Shown here piece by piece: positions 37,202-46,114 of a stretch of 64,000 nt of DNA (its first letter is position 1; each line of letters opens with the position of its first letter). The position numbers and the translations under genes are program-made. The stretch is from Planctomycetaceae bacterium (GTDB lineage: Bacteria; Planctomycetota; Planctomycetia; Planctomycetales; Planctomycetaceae): assembly GCA_021732415.1 (NCBI GenBank), contig JAKFVC010000005.1:1-64000 (forward strand), written 5' to 3'. Below the pieces are notes generated by a model that saw only the letters and a list, made by a program, of their open reading frames with translations, had not been told where the DNA came from and did not search any database.

Positions 37202-38263
37202 TCAGCGCGGCGTAAAGTCACTATCCCCGTTGAGTGTCACGCAGAACTCGGCGATCAACTGGGCGGCATTGTCGAGATCGTCGAGCGAAATGACTTCCAC
37301 CGGGCTGTGCATGTAGCGATTCGGGATCGCCACGATGCCCGTCGCCTGCCCGCCGCGGCTGATCTGCATGGCGTTGGCATCGTTCCCCGCGGGCTTGGAA
37401 ATCCCCGCGATTTGAATCGGAATCTCTTTCTCGATCGCGAGCAGTTTCAACTGTTCGTGGACGACCGGATTCACGTTCGGGCCGCGATAGACGACGGGGC
37501 CCTTCCCCACTTTGATATCTCCGTGCTGCTTCTTGTCGAGCGTCGGGCAGTCAGTGGCGTGGGTCACATCCACGGCAATTCCCAGGTGCGGATCGATGGA
37601 GAACGAACTGGTGATCGCCCCGCGCAAGCCAATCTCTTCCTGGACTGTCGAGACCGCATAGACCGCCGCTTCCGGTTTCAACAGTGCGACGCGCTGCAGG
37701 GCACTCATCACCGTCCAGACGCCGACCTTGTTGTCCATGCCTGGTGCCGCGGCCAGCTCGTTGCGGAGTTCGCGAAAGCCAAGTTCAAACGTGACGCAAT
37801 CACCGACCGCGACCAGTGACAGGGCTTCCTCGCGATGCGCGGCTCCGATGTCGATCCACAGGTCCTTCACTTCGGGGACCTTCTGGCGTTCCTCGTTGGT
37901 CAGCAAGTGAATGGCTTTGCGGGCAATCACACCGCGGACCGGCCCCGCCGCACCCCACACGACCATGTGCTGGCCGATCAGCATCTGGACATCCCAGCCG
38001 CCGATAGGATCGCACCAGAGATATCCCTGATCGTCAACATGTTTTACCATCAGGCCGATCTGGTCGCAGTGCCCGGCGAGCATGATCCGGGGGAATCCGC
38101 TGGGGTTCACGACAGCGAGAACGTTGCCGTGCCAATCGGTCCGGACCTCATCCGCAAACGACTCGGCGAATTCTCGAACGACTTTCTGAATCTGCTGTTC
38201 ATAGCCAGATGGGCTGGGTGTGTTGAGCAGGTTTTTGAGAAAATGCAAACCGGCGGCTTCCAT
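37202..38263 (-). CDS. M42 family metallopeptidase
   Basis: The 353-residue dinuclear-metal aminopeptidase is of the tetrahedral TET/FrvX type. Metal ligands and catalytic residues are visible as LAGHCDQIGLMVKHV (His, Asp), PGMDNKVGVW (Asp), VSTVQEEIGLRGA (Glu-Glu), IAVDVTHATDCPT (Asp) and NRYMHSPVEVIS (His). Members release N-terminal amino acids from peptides in the cytoplasm; some were earlier labelled endoglucanases. It follows glcE after about 150 bp holding a palindrome. Confidence 0.93.
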   Translation of the reverse strand: MEAAGLHFLKNLLNTPSPSGYEQQIQKVVREFAESFADEVRTDWHGNVLAVVNPSGFPRIMLAGHCDQIGLMVKHVDDQGYLWCDPIGGWDVQMLIGQHMVVWGAAGPVRGVIARKAIHLLTNEERQKVPEVKDLWIDIGAAHREEALSLVAVGDCVTFELGFRELRNELAAAPGMDNKVGVWTVMSALQRVALLKPEAAVYAVSTVQEEIGLRGAITSSFSIDPHLGIAVDVTHATDCPTLDKKQHGDIKVGKGPVVYRGPNVNPVVHEQLKLLAIEKEIPIQIAGISKPAGNDANAMQISRGGQATGIVAIPNRYMHSPVEVISLDDLDNAAQLIAEFCVTLNGDSDFTPR

Positions 38264-38320
38264 GAGTTTTGTCCGTTGTCAATGAGCGAAAATCAGTTGG
38301 CGAAATTGCGGTAATTGCCC

Positions 38321-38410
38321 GATCAGCCGGAACGCGCTAGCGTCCGGTTCGGAGGTACTACTGACGCTAAATGTTATTCCGAACCGTGGGCTAGCGCCCA
38401 GCGGCTGATG
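38321..38410. repeat. GCTAGCG-type palindrome
   Basis: GATCAGCCGGAACGCGCTAG with CGTCCGGTTCGG pairs with CCGAACCGTGGGCTAGCGCC with CAGCGGCTGATG. It lies in the glcE-M42 gap. Confidence 0.7.
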
Positions 38411-38413
38411 GCA

Positions 38414-39682
38414 TTATCCCTGGTCCATTGGAACGGGTGCGGGAAAAATGAATCGGCCCCGATTGAGCAGGTCTAGTGGGTCAAGCTGTTCTTTCAGCCT
38501 CTGCATCAGCGGCCAGCTCGGTTCGGATTCGCCCCATGTGGGGATCTCCTGCTTCCAGGCCTCGGGAGAATTCACGATGCAGAGATTGCCATGATACTGA
38601 CGCACAAAGCGACGTAGCGGAGTCAGCAATGCGGCCGCGGTCTGAGCCGTTGTGACTCGGTCGGGAAGATGACCAATCACGATTCCGTTCCCCGCATGAG
38701 CCTGTACCGAAATTTGTTCTCTGGCGGCCAACTCCATGAACTCCATCGTTCGCGAAGGGAGTACATTGGCTTTGAACGTCAGCGGTTCCTCGGCGGTCAC
38801 TTCGAACTCGGTCAGGGCGTTCCACAGGCCATCGGCCTCGGCATCAGGTGTGATGACGACTTGTCGCGGGCCCAGCAACTTGAGTTCCGCCTGCAGCGTG
38901 TCAATCTGCCAGGCAACCTCACGGGCGCTTCCTTCAAAGGCCAGTCCCAGGACCGGACCGTCAGTGGGAAGTGAAGTGCGGGCATCTGCAGCGATTTGTA
39001 CCGCGGCCGTGGCGTCCAAAACTTCCATCGCAATGGGACGAGTGGCCGACAGCAGCAATTTGTCGAAGGCGGCTTCAATCTCTTGGAAGCTGGCAAAACT
39101 GGCCCACAGCCAGCGGGTGGCTTCGGGGATCGGACGCAGCTTGAGAGTGACTTGGGTGATGAGACCAAGCGTTCCCAAGGAGCCGTTCAAGAGCTTGCAC
39201 AAATCATAGCCAGCGACGTTCTTCACAACGCGCCCACCCGCTTTGAACTGGGTCCCCGCGGCATCAATCGCCGAGATCCCGATGATATAGTCGCGTAGTG
39301 TGCCGAGACCAAACCGCCGTGCTCCGCCGGCATTACAGGCAATGATTCCGCCCAGGGTGGCCCGGTGCGACTGAGGGACATCAATCGGCAAACGTTGTCG
39401 TTCGTGGCTAAGCAGTTCGTTGAGCGTCTCGATCCGAATTCCCGCCTCGACGGTCACTGTCATATCGCGTGCGGGATAGTCGATGACGCCGGTCAGTTTC
39501 GCCGTGGAAATCGCCACTCCCGGTTCCACCGCCGGGCAGCCAAAATGCAGGGCCGTTCGTCCGCCGACCGGGTACAGCACGCGCTGGCGCGTCGAAAAAT
39601 TGTCCGCCATAAAGCGGGCCAGTTCGGTCTGCGTAGCGGGGGTGAATTCGTCAGCGAAGGCAGCGAGTGTGGGCAGCGACAT
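38414..39682 (-). CDS. glcE: Glycolate oxidase FAD-binding subunit GlcE
   Basis: This 422-residue FAD-linked oxidase has the PCMH-type FAD-binding N-terminus (VLYPVGGRTALHFGCPA, then DMTVTVEAGIRIETLNELLS). HRATLGGIIACNAGGARRFG, GRVVKNVAGYDLCKLLNGSL and GTLGLITQVTLKLRP are GlcE signatures. With GlcD and the iron-sulfur subunit GlcF it oxidises glycolate to glyoxylate. glcD is upstream on the same strand, separated by about 240 bp with a palindrome; glcF is not seen. Confidence 0.9.
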   Translation of the reverse strand: MSLPTLAAFADEFTPATQTELARFMADNFSTRQRVLYPVGGRTALHFGCPAVEPGVAISTAKLTGVIDYPARDMTVTVEAGIRIETLNELLSHERQRLPIDVPQSHRATLGGIIACNAGGARRFGLGTLRDYIIGISAIDAAGTQFKAGGRVVKNVAGYDLCKLLNGSLGTLGLITQVTLKLRPIPEATRWLWASFASFQEIEAAFDKLLLSATRPIAMEVLDATAAVQIAADARTSLPTDGPVLGLAFEGSAREVAWQIDTLQAELKLLGPRQVVITPDAEADGLWNALTEFEVTAEEPLTFKANVLPSRTMEFMELAAREQISVQAHAGNGIVIGHLPDRVTTAQTAAALLTPLRRFVRQYHGNLCIVNSPEAWKQEIPTWGESEPSWPLMQRLKEQLDPLDLLNRGRFIFPAPVPMDQG

Positions 39683-39794
39683 AAATCAACAGGCTGGGTG
39701 GAAATGGAACGGGATTCTTATGGGCGATCCTATCATACGCCAGACCTGGATATTGCACCACGGAGACACGGAGAGCACGGAGTTTCAGAATCAC

Positions 39795-39868
39795 TGTAGC
39801 GGAATCTCGTGAGAGTTCCGCGGTCGTCTGCAGACGTCCCAGCGAAACTCTCACGAGATTCCGCTACA
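39795..39868. repeat. GGAATCTCGTGAGAGTTCCGC inverted repeat, copy 1
   Basis: TGTAGCGGAATCTCGTGAGA with GTT pairs with AACTCTCACGAGATTCCGCT with ACA; the loop is about 25 bp. It is one of several palindromes in the glcD-glcE gap. A short CACGGAGACACGGAGAGC run lies just before it. Confidence 0.8.
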
Positions 39869-39880
39869 TCAAGACGCGCC

Positions 39881-39914
39881 GAACCGGACGCTAGCGCGTG
39901 CCGGCTGATTTGGC
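39881..39914. repeat. GCTAGCG-type palindrome unit
   Basis: GAACCGGACGCTAGCGCGTG followed by CCGGCTGAT is a short member of the family at 38321. Confidence 0.55.
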
Positions 39915-39919
39915 CGATA

Positions 39920-41383
39920 CTACATCGCGGCTCGTACGCCGGTCTTGACGATCTGTTGTTCTGTCCCACACGCTCCCGCCGTGGGCAGCATCTTTTTCGG
40001 ACTGCAGAGGCCCGTCGGATTGAATGCCAGGCGGACTTTGAGCATCGTTGCCAGGTCGGCTTCGGAGAAGAGCTTGCTCATGAAGCTGATTTTTTCCACG
40101 CCGATCCCGTGCTCGCCGGTCACACTCCCGCCGAGTTCAATGCAGGCTTCGAGGATCTCGTCACTGGCGTGGAGGACGCGTTGCACCTGATCGGCATCGC
40201 GTTCGTCGAACAGAATGATGGGATGGATGTTCCCATCACCCGCGTGAAAGACATTCACGATCCGCAGATTGTGCCGCTTTCCCGATTCAACAATTAACCG
40301 CAGAATTTCCGGCAGTTTTGTCCGCGGAACAACTCCGTCCTGCGTGCAGTAACTGGGGCTCAGGCGGCCGATCGCCCCGAAGGCCTGCTTGCGACATTTC
40401 CAGAGTAGCAACCGTTCTTTGGGAGTATTTGCCTGCCGGACTTCTCGCGCCCCGGATGTATTGCAGATTTCAATAATCGTGCGAGCCTCTTCGTCGACGG
40501 CGACTTCCAGGCCGTCGACTTCGATCAGCACCACAGCCCCTGCGTCGAGCGGAAACCCGAAGTGAAACGCCGCTTCGACCGCTTCAATGATTCCCGAATC
40601 CATCATCTCCAGGGCCGCCGGGACGATACCCGCGCCGATGATATTGCTGATGGTTTGAGTGGCGGCTTCGACCGTCTCGAAGATGCCCAGCATGGTGCGG
40701 TAGGCGGCTGGATCGCGAGTGAGTCGCACCCACGCTTTGGTGCAGATGCCGAACGTCCCTTCATTCCCGACGAAGAGGCCGGTCATATCGAACCCGGGAG
40801 CATCTTCCGCCGGGCCACCAAATGTGACGACCGAACCATCAGGCATCACCGCTTCGACACCCAAGATATGATTGACGGTCACACCGTATTTCAAGGTATG
40901 TGGCCCGCCGGAATTCGTGGCGACATTCCCGCCGATCGTGCAAGCTCCCTGGCTCGAGGGATCGGGGGCGTAATGGTACCCGGTCCCTTTCAACCGCTGA
41001 GTCAGATGCACATTGACGAGGCCCGGTTCCACAATGGCGAATCGATCTCGCAGATTGACTTCGAGGATCTGCTTCATCCGCGTCAGGGCGATCATCACGC
41101 CGCCACCAACGGGGAGACTGCCACCGGCCAGGCTAGTGCCTGCTCCACGGGGAATGAACGGCAGTTGGAATTCGTTGCACAACTTGACGATCTGGACGAC
41201 TTGTTCGGTGGTTGTCGGAAAGACAACGACATCGGGGACCTGCTTTTCAATGGTATAGCCATCGCACTCGTAGACGAGAAGCTCTTCTCGCTGACTGAGC
41301 AGATTCTCCGCCCCCACGATCTCGCGCAACCGCCGCAGGACATCGAGACCAAACGTCGGAACTGCAGGGGTAGACACGGACAT
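39920..41383 (-). CDS. glcD: Glycolate oxidase subunit GlcD
   Basis: The 487-residue FAD-linked oxidase begins with a typical GlcD region (YECDGYTIEKQVPDVVVFPT). The FAD-binding motif FIPRGAGTSLAGGSLPVGGG follows, then PDPSSQGACTIGGNVATNSG and GGPHTLKYGVTVNHILG. FHAGDGNIHPIILFD and GSVTGEHGIGVEKISFMSKL complete the C-terminal FAD-oxidase domain. It is the catalytic flavoprotein of glycolate (or D-lactate) oxidation. The small gene at 41458 is upstream on the same strand, separated by 74 bp. Confidence 0.94.
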   Translation of the reverse strand: MSVSTPAVPTFGLDVLRRLREIVGAENLLSQREELLVYECDGYTIEKQVPDVVVFPTTTEQVVQIVKLCNEFQLPFIPRGAGTSLAGGSLPVGGGVMIALTRMKQILEVNLRDRFAIVEPGLVNVHLTQRLKGTGYHYAPDPSSQGACTIGGNVATNSGGPHTLKYGVTVNHILGVEAVMPDGSVVTFGGPAEDAPGFDMTGLFVGNEGTFGICTKAWVRLTRDPAAYRTMLGIFETVEAATQTISNIIGAGIVPAALEMMDSGIIEAVEAAFHFGFPLDAGAVVLIEVDGLEVAVDEEARTIIEICNTSGAREVRQANTPKERLLLWKCRKQAFGAIGRLSPSYCTQDGVVPRTKLPEILRLIVESGKRHNLRIVNVFHAGDGNIHPIILFDERDADQVQRVLHASDEILEACIELGGSVTGEHGIGVEKISFMSKLFSEADLATMLKVRLAFNPTGLCSPKKMLPTAGACGTEQQIVKTGVRAAM

Positions 41384-41457
41384 TGGAGATCCTGATTTGT
41401 GTGGTCTAATGCCAAGAATTCTTCTTCAAATGATCAAGCTTTGCCAGGCACGCTCGA

Positions 41458-41697
41458 CTATTCTGGCTCCTCAAACCCTCCGCCCCGTTCGTCGTCGTTT
41501 TGCCACTCTTCGATCATTTCCATCAGGTTGGATTGCTCCTTGCTGTTGGCCCAGACCGACTCGCCCCCTTCCAGAGCCACTTCGTAGCGGCCCTCGCATT
41601 GGCAGTCGGGCTCGCCGCAAAAATGGGGAGTGGCTGCGACCCACAATACGCGGTAGAGCGGCAGGTGTTTGTCGTCGATTCGGCAGAAAATACTCAT
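41458..41697 (-). CDS. Small Cys-containing protein of unknown function
   Basis: The 79-residue protein starts MSIFCRIDDKHLPLYRVLWV and has a cysteine group, FCGEPDCQCEGRYEVALEGG, that could bind a metal. The C-terminus is acidic. I do not recognise a named family. It lies between gatB (upstream, 163 bp) and glcD. ATG 41697 begins the conserved-looking part; the open frame extends 26 codons further upstream. Confidence 0.6.
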   Translation of the reverse strand: MSIFCRIDDKHLPLYRVLWVAATPHFCGEPDCQCEGRYEVALEGGESVWANSKEQSNLMEMIEEWQNDDERGGGFEEPE

Positions 41698-41860
41698 AGT
41701 GCTTGCTACTTGCGCCGGGTGATCAGGAATCGATTCGGCGACTTGGTCTTTGAGTTTATAATTCCCAGGGTGCAACTGGTTTGGACTGTAGCGGCTTTAT
41801 TGAGGACTCGACAAAAGCACTGGCAGAGCCAGTGGCACCCAATCTCTTATCGCCTGCTCG

Positions 41861-43348
41861 CTATTCCGCGAGTTTCTTCAACAGCAATTCGCGGACCGTG
41901 GCGGGGTCGGCGCCCTTCATTTCCTTCATTGCCTGGCCGATCAGTGATCCGACTGCGGACTGCTTGCCCCCCTTGAAGTCGGCGACCGCTTTCGCGTTCT
42001 TGGCGAGCACTGCCACGATCACCGCTTCTAATTGTCCGCTGTCGGCGACAATCGACAAGCCCTGCTCCTGAATGATCTGATCGATCCGGGCCACGCTGAT
42101 TGTGGACAGGTCTTCGCTGTTCAGCAGGTTCAGGAAGATTTCGCGACCACTCTTGATCGTGATTTTCTTGTCGTTGATCCGTTTGAGGATTTCTCCCAGG
42201 ACTGGCGGCTGAACGGGAAAACCCTCGATCGTCAGCTTGCGGTCGTTCATTTCCCGCAAGACGTCCTGGGTCACCCAGTTGCAGGCCTGTTTGCCGTCTC
42301 CGCAGATCTTCGCCACGTGTTCGACGAAGTTCGCGAAGACGACCCCTTGATCGATGATGACGGCGGCATCGTAGTTCGACAGTTGATATTGTTGAATGAA
42401 CCGCGTCCGTCGAGCAGCCGGGAACTCGACCATGCTGTCGATGACGTTCTGCAGGTACGCTTCTTCGACCGTCACGGGAACAAGGTCGGGATCGGGGAAG
42501 TAGCGGTAGTCGGCGGCTTCCTCTTTGCTTCTCTGGGCGACCGTGATATTGCGGATGGCATCGTAGCCGCGGGTCTCTTTATTGACCTGGCCGAACGTCT
42601 TGCCGTCCTGCTGCCACTGCCGATATTGCCGATCGGCTTCGAATTCGATCGCCAGTTCGACGTTGCGAAAACTGTTCAGATTTTTGATCTCGACCAGCGG
42701 CGTGGCGATCTTCTGGCCGTCGCGATGTATATGCACGTTAACGTTGGCGTCGCACCGCAGACTCCCTTCCTGCATATTGCAGTCAGAAACTTCCAGGTAG
42801 GTCAGCAGCAGTTTCAGCTCTTCGAGATACTCTTTTGCTTCCTGAGCCGACCGCAAATCAGGATGCGACACGATTTCGAGCAACGGCGTGCCCGCGCGGT
42901 TCAGATCAACCTGGCTGTCTTGTCCGCGGCCGGTTTCGTCGTGCGTGTTCTTGCCGGCGTCTTCTTCCAGGTGAGCCCGGATGATGCCGATCTTCTTCTT
43001 TTCGCCGGTCTCCTTATTGATGACAATTTCGAGCCAGCCGTCATGGCTGAATGGCAGGTCGTACTGGCTGATCTGATATCCCTTGGGGAGGTCGGGGTAG
43101 TAGTACTGCTTGCGGTCCCACTTGGTGAAGCGGGCGATCTGGCAGTTGATGGCGATCGCGGTCTTCACGGCGAGGTCGAACGCGGTCCGGTTCATCACCG
43201 GCAATGAGCCCGGCAACCCCAGGCAAACGGGACACGTCTGCACGTTGGGATTGTCCGGATTGAACTTCGTCGAGCAGCCGCAAAAGATCTTCGTGTTAGT
43301 CTGCAACTGGACGTGAACTTCCAGTCCAATGATCGTGGTATAGTCCAT
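41861..43348 (-). CDS. gatB: Asp-tRNA(Asn)/Glu-tRNA(Gln) amidotransferase subunit B
   Basis: GatB binds the mischarged tRNA and carries the kinase site that activates the Glu or Asp side chain. The 495-residue protein has the family start ([20 protein letters not shown]), the zinc-site region ([19 protein letters not shown]), [40 protein letters not shown], and the C-terminal YqeY-like domain ([33 protein letters not shown]). It follows gatA by 88 bp on the same strand. Confidence 0.98.
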   Translation of the reverse strand: MDYTTIIGLEVHVQLQTNTKIFCGCSTKFNPDNPNVQTCPVCLGLPGSLPVMNRTAFDLAVKTAIAINCQIARFTKWDRKQYYYPDLPKGYQISQYDLPFSHDGWLEIVINKETGEKKKIGIIRAHLEEDAGKNTHDETGRGQDSQVDLNRAGTPLLEIVSHPDLRSAQEAKEYLEELKLLLTYLEVSDCNMQEGSLRCDANVNVHIHRDGQKIATPLVEIKNLNSFRNVELAIEFEADRQYRQWQQDGKTFGQVNKETRGYDAIRNITVAQRSKEEAADYRYFPDPDLVPVTVEEAYLQNVIDSMVEFPAARRTRFIQQYQLSNYDAAVIIDQGVVFANFVEHVAKICGDGKQACNWVTQDVLREMNDRKLTIEGFPVQPPVLGEILKRINDKKITIKSGREIFLNLLNSEDLSTISVARIDQIIQEQGLSIVADSGQLEAVIVAVLAKNAKAVADFKGGKQSAVGSLIGQAMKEMKGADPATVRELLLKKLAE

Positions 43349-43436
43349 GATTCCCGCTTTATTCTCACGCTTTCAGGTGCGTTGATGTCATCTGTGAATT
43401 GAGCTTGGCCGACTCATCGCGCGGCGGATACCGGAT

Positions 43437-44897
43437 CTACAAAGTTGCCCGCTGGCCTTGCCACTTGGTCGCCAGTTCATACATCCGGGCGGCTCGCAGC
43501 AACTTCTCTTCTTCGAACGGAGCCGCCAACAGTTGAATTCCGACAGGCAACCCGGCCTCGGTAAAACCCGCGGGAACCGAGATCCCCGGCAATCCGGCGA
43601 GATTCGCACCGATGGTATAGATGTCTTCGAGGTACATCGCCAGCGGGTTCGCGGAATACTCGCCAACCTTTGACGGAGGATTCGGCGATGCCGGCGACGC
43701 GAGGACGTCGATTTGTTCGAACGCCTTGTCATAGTCCTGGCGAATCAGTCGACGAACCTTGAGGGCCTTCAGGTAATAGGCGTCATAGTAGCCGGCCGAC
43801 AGGGCATAAGTTCCCAGCATGATGCGGCGCTTGACTTCGCTGCCAAAGCCCTCGCCACGGCTGGTGGCGTACATGTCGATCATATTGCTGAACTGCGTCG
43901 CGCGGTGTCCGTAATGGACCCCGTCATAGCGAGCCAGATTGCTCGAAGCTTCTGACGGAGCGATCAGGTAGTACACAGCGACACCATAACTGGTGTGCGG
44001 CAGCGAGACCTCTTTGATCTCAGCACCGAGCGACTTGTAGACATGGAGGGCAGTTCGTAGCGTCTGCTCGACTTCGGGATTGAGGCCCTCGACAAAGTGC
44101 TCCTTGGCGATGCCGACCCGCAGACCGGCCAGCGGTTGATTGACCGTCTGGCTGTAGGCTGGCACGGGGGCATTGACGCTGGTGGAATCGCGCCCATCGT
44201 GCCCGGAGATCACTTGTGCCAGGAGGGCTGCTCCATTCACATCATTTGCGAATGGTCCAATCTGATCGAGCGAACTGCCGTAGGCGACCATGCCAAAGCG
44301 TGAGACTCGCCCATAGGTCGGCTTCATCCCCACGACGCTGCAGAACCCGGCCGGTTGACGAATCGAACCGCCGGTGTCGGTTCCCAACGCGAGGGGGCTC
44401 ATGCCTGCCGCGACTGCAGCTGCGGAACCGCCGCTTGACCCACCGGGCGTGCGATCCAGATCCCACGGGTTGCGGGTGATCTGGAAGGCGGACGTTTCCG
44501 TCGTCGAGCCCATCGCGAACTCGTCCATGTTCGTCTTGCCGATCAGAATGGCGTCGGCATTTCTGAGCTGCGTGATGACATGGGCATCGTACGGCGGAAT
44601 GAAGTTCGCGAGCATCGTGCTGGCGCAGGTCGTTTTGAGACCTTTGGTGCAGAGGACGTCCTTGATCGCCACCGGCACACCGGCCAGCAGGCCGAGCGGT
44701 TGTTTGGCCTGCCGTCGACGGTCGACATCGGCCGCCTGCCGGAGGGCTTTTTCCCCATTGACGGTGATAAAGGCCGCGACTTTGCCGTCCACCTGATTGA
44801 TGCGGTCGAGATAGGCGGTCGTCAACTCAACACTGGTCAACTCGCCCCGTTCCAGGCGACTTAACAGCTCACCCGTGGTGGCTCCGATGATCGACAT
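43437..44897 (-). CDS. gatA: Asp-tRNA(Asn)/Glu-tRNA(Gln) amidotransferase subunit A
   Basis: GatA hydrolyses glutamine and passes ammonia to GatB. The 486-residue amidase-signature protein has the catalytic Lys in VPVAIKDVLCTKGLKTTCAS and the Ser-cis-Ser/Lys core in TPGGSSGGSAAAVAAGMSPL followed by GTDTGGSIRQPAGFCSVVG. KPTYGRVSRFGMVAYGSSLD is typical of GatA. ATG 44897 is 9 nt after AGGAA. Downstream gatB is close, but gatC is separated by a terminator and repeats. Confidence 0.97.
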   Translation of the reverse strand: MSIIGATTGELLSRLERGELTSVELTTAYLDRINQVDGKVAAFITVNGEKALRQAADVDRRRQAKQPLGLLAGVPVAIKDVLCTKGLKTTCASTMLANFIPPYDAHVITQLRNADAILIGKTNMDEFAMGSTTETSAFQITRNPWDLDRTPGGSSGGSAAAVAAGMSPLALGTDTGGSIRQPAGFCSVVGMKPTYGRVSRFGMVAYGSSLDQIGPFANDVNGAALLAQVISGHDGRDSTSVNAPVPAYSQTVNQPLAGLRVGIAKEHFVEGLNPEVEQTLRTALHVYKSLGAEIKEVSLPHTSYGVAVYYLIAPSEASSNLARYDGVHYGHRATQFSNMIDMYATSRGEGFGSEVKRRIMLGTYALSAGYYDAYYLKALKVRRLIRQDYDKAFEQIDVLASPASPNPPSKVGEYSANPLAMYLEDIYTIGANLAGLPGISVPAGFTEAGLPVGIQLLAAPFEEEKLLRAARMYELATKWQGQRATL

Positions 44898-44995
44898 GTG
44901 TGGTAATTTCCTCAATCACGATGATGATGCTGGGCTGACGATTGGGTGACGCCAGCCGGTGCCGTATTGTGGCGGATTGGTGGTTGAATTCCAAT

Positions 44996-45022
44996 CCCGT
45001 GGCAGACGCTGCCAGCGTCTGC
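44996..45022. repeat. GACGCTGCCAGCGTC palindrome
   Basis: CCCGTGGCAGACGCTGCCAG with CGTCTGC is a single unit of this family, upstream of gatA. Confidence 0.7.
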
Positions 45023-45029
45023 GAATCTT

Positions 45030-45102
45030 TGTCGCGGAATCTCATGAGAGTTCGGCCTGAAGTCTGGAGACCATCGCGGAACTCTTACGAGATTCCGCTA
45101 CA
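45030..45102. repeat. GGAATCTCGTGAGAGTTCCGC inverted repeat, copy 2
   Basis: GCGGAATCTCATGAGAGTTC pairs with GAACTCTTACGAGATTCCGC. It is the second copy of the element at 39795. Confidence 0.75.
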
Positions 45103-45114
45103 ACAAACGAAGAA

Positions 45115-45187
45115 AGATCTCACGCAAAGGCGCGAAGGCGCAAAGGGTTGGGAGGCAAGATGAATTCTTGGCGCCTTTGCGTGAGCA
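45115..45187. repeat. CTCACGCAAAGGCGC inverted repeat, copy 1
   Basis: CTCACGCAAAGGCGCGAAGG with CGCAAAG pairs imperfectly with TTGGCGCCTTTGCGTGAG. A second copy lies at 57017. Confidence 0.75.
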
Positions 45188-45222
45188 CTCTTCTTAAAAC
45201 TCTAATCGCTTGCTCAACGGTT

Positions 45223-45249
45223 CGTCCGACTCTGGAGAGTCAGGCTACA
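45223..45249. repeat. Single REP unit
   Basis: GTCCGACTCTGGAGAGTCAG with GCTAC matches the REP right-hand unit found at 11975-12000 and 53588-53614. Confidence 0.65.
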
Positions 45250-45261
45250 GACAGGGCGCAA

Positions 45262-45295
45262 CAAAAAGCCCGGCTTTCTTGCGAAAACCGGGCTG
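45262..45295 (-). terminator. Rho-independent terminator after gatC
   Basis: On the minus strand AGCCCGGTTTTCG pairs with GAAAGCCGGGCT, followed by five T. It lies about 28 bp past the gatC stop and should separate gatC from gatA transcription. Confidence 0.85.
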
Positions 45296-45322
45296 AATTT
45301 GATCGACTTCAAAACGGATGAA

Positions 45323-45622
45323 CTATTTGTCTTCCAGGATCTGTGGGACCAGGAAAAACGTGCCGTCCGTTTTGGGAGCATTTTGCAATGCGGCAGCCCG
45401 CGGTAGCGACGGCTGAACTTCGTCAGCGCGGAACACATTGCTCAGTTCCACGGCATGCACCATCGGTACCACACCTTCAGTGTCGACCTCATTGAGAGTA
45501 TCGACGTACTTCAGGATGTTCCCGAGCTTGGTCGCGTAGTCACCTATCTCGGCATCCGACAATTTCAGTCGGGCGAGAACGGCCACCTTGCGGACCTTTT
45601 CGATGTCGAGCGTTTCAGCCAT
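45323..45622 (-). CDS. gatC: Asp-tRNA(Asn)/Glu-tRNA(Gln) amidotransferase subunit C
   Basis: GatC is the small stabilising subunit that wraps GatA and GatB. The 99-residue protein has the family pattern: VRKVAVLARLKLSDAEIGDY near 10, LGNILKYVDTLNEVDTEGV near 32, NVFRADEVQPSLPRAAALQN near 62, then DGTFFLVPQILED at the end. It starts just after rpmB (24 bp) and is followed by a terminator rather than directly by gatA. Confidence 0.95.
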   Translation of the reverse strand: MAETLDIEKVRKVAVLARLKLSDAEIGDYATKLGNILKYVDTLNEVDTEGVVPMVHAVELSNVFRADEVQPSLPRAAALQNAPKTDGTFFLVPQILEDK

Positions 45623-45646
45623 AGATTGAATCGCTGATTACGAGAA

Positions 45647-45904
45647 CTAGGCAGTGGGCAGCGAGAACAACTTGCGAACGATAGCCTTCTTGATCGTCCC
45701 GGAGCGAATGCACTTCACGCACACCCAGCGGCGGACGGTCGTGCCATTTTCATCCAAGCGGACGTGTTGCAAGTTGGGCTGCCACTTGCGCTTGGTGATA
45801 CCAGTCGTCTTGCGACCGTTACCGCCCAAGTACTTCGCCTTACCACGCTGTTCAACGGAGTTGCCCGTCGACGGGCCTTTTTCGCAGATTTCACAAAACG
45901 GCAT
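45647..45904 (-). CDS. rpmB: 50S ribosomal protein bL28
   Basis: The 85-residue protein carries the zinc-binding form of L28: CEIC near 4 and CVKC near 68, with GNSVEQRGKAKYLGGNGRKT and RKWQPNLQHVRLDENGTTVR between. ATG 45904 follows GAGGGTTGG; a TTG two codons upstream is also open. The C-terminus (SGTIKKAIVRK) is typical. gatC follows by 24 bp, so the two may be co-transcribed. Confidence 0.95.
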   Translation of the reverse strand: MPFCEICEKGPSTGNSVEQRGKAKYLGGNGRKTTGITKRKWQPNLQHVRLDENGTTVRRWVCVKCIRSGTIKKAIVRKLFSLPTA

Positions 45905-46114
45905 TTCCAACCCTCATTTCAAAACGCAACCCGCGTTCATCGCGGGAGTTGTGTCGCAAGCTAAGCTGTTTAGCCTGACCACACGCAGATCAGCCAGATC
46001 TGAGTTTATCGGTCAGGAAATAGTGAAAAACGCACCTCTTCCGACCGGGAAGCGAGTTATTTTAGCCGTCGACGGGTCAATTGCAAGCGAGCTTGGATGT
46101 AATGCAAGCTCAGT
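45905..46114. promoter_or_regulatory. Leader of rpmB with a short GC hairpin
   Basis: On the minus strand CCCGCG (45946-45941) and CGCGGG (45935-45930) form a tight hairpin followed by TTGCGTTTTG, about 25 nt before the rpmB start. It could be an attenuator-like or 5' stabilising structure. No -10/-35 pair stood out. Confidence 0.35.

Noticed and set aside
42032-43207. A 391-codon open frame antisense to gatB
   Set aside because: It is fully within gatB; gatB is unmistakable, and the antisense product resembles nothing known.
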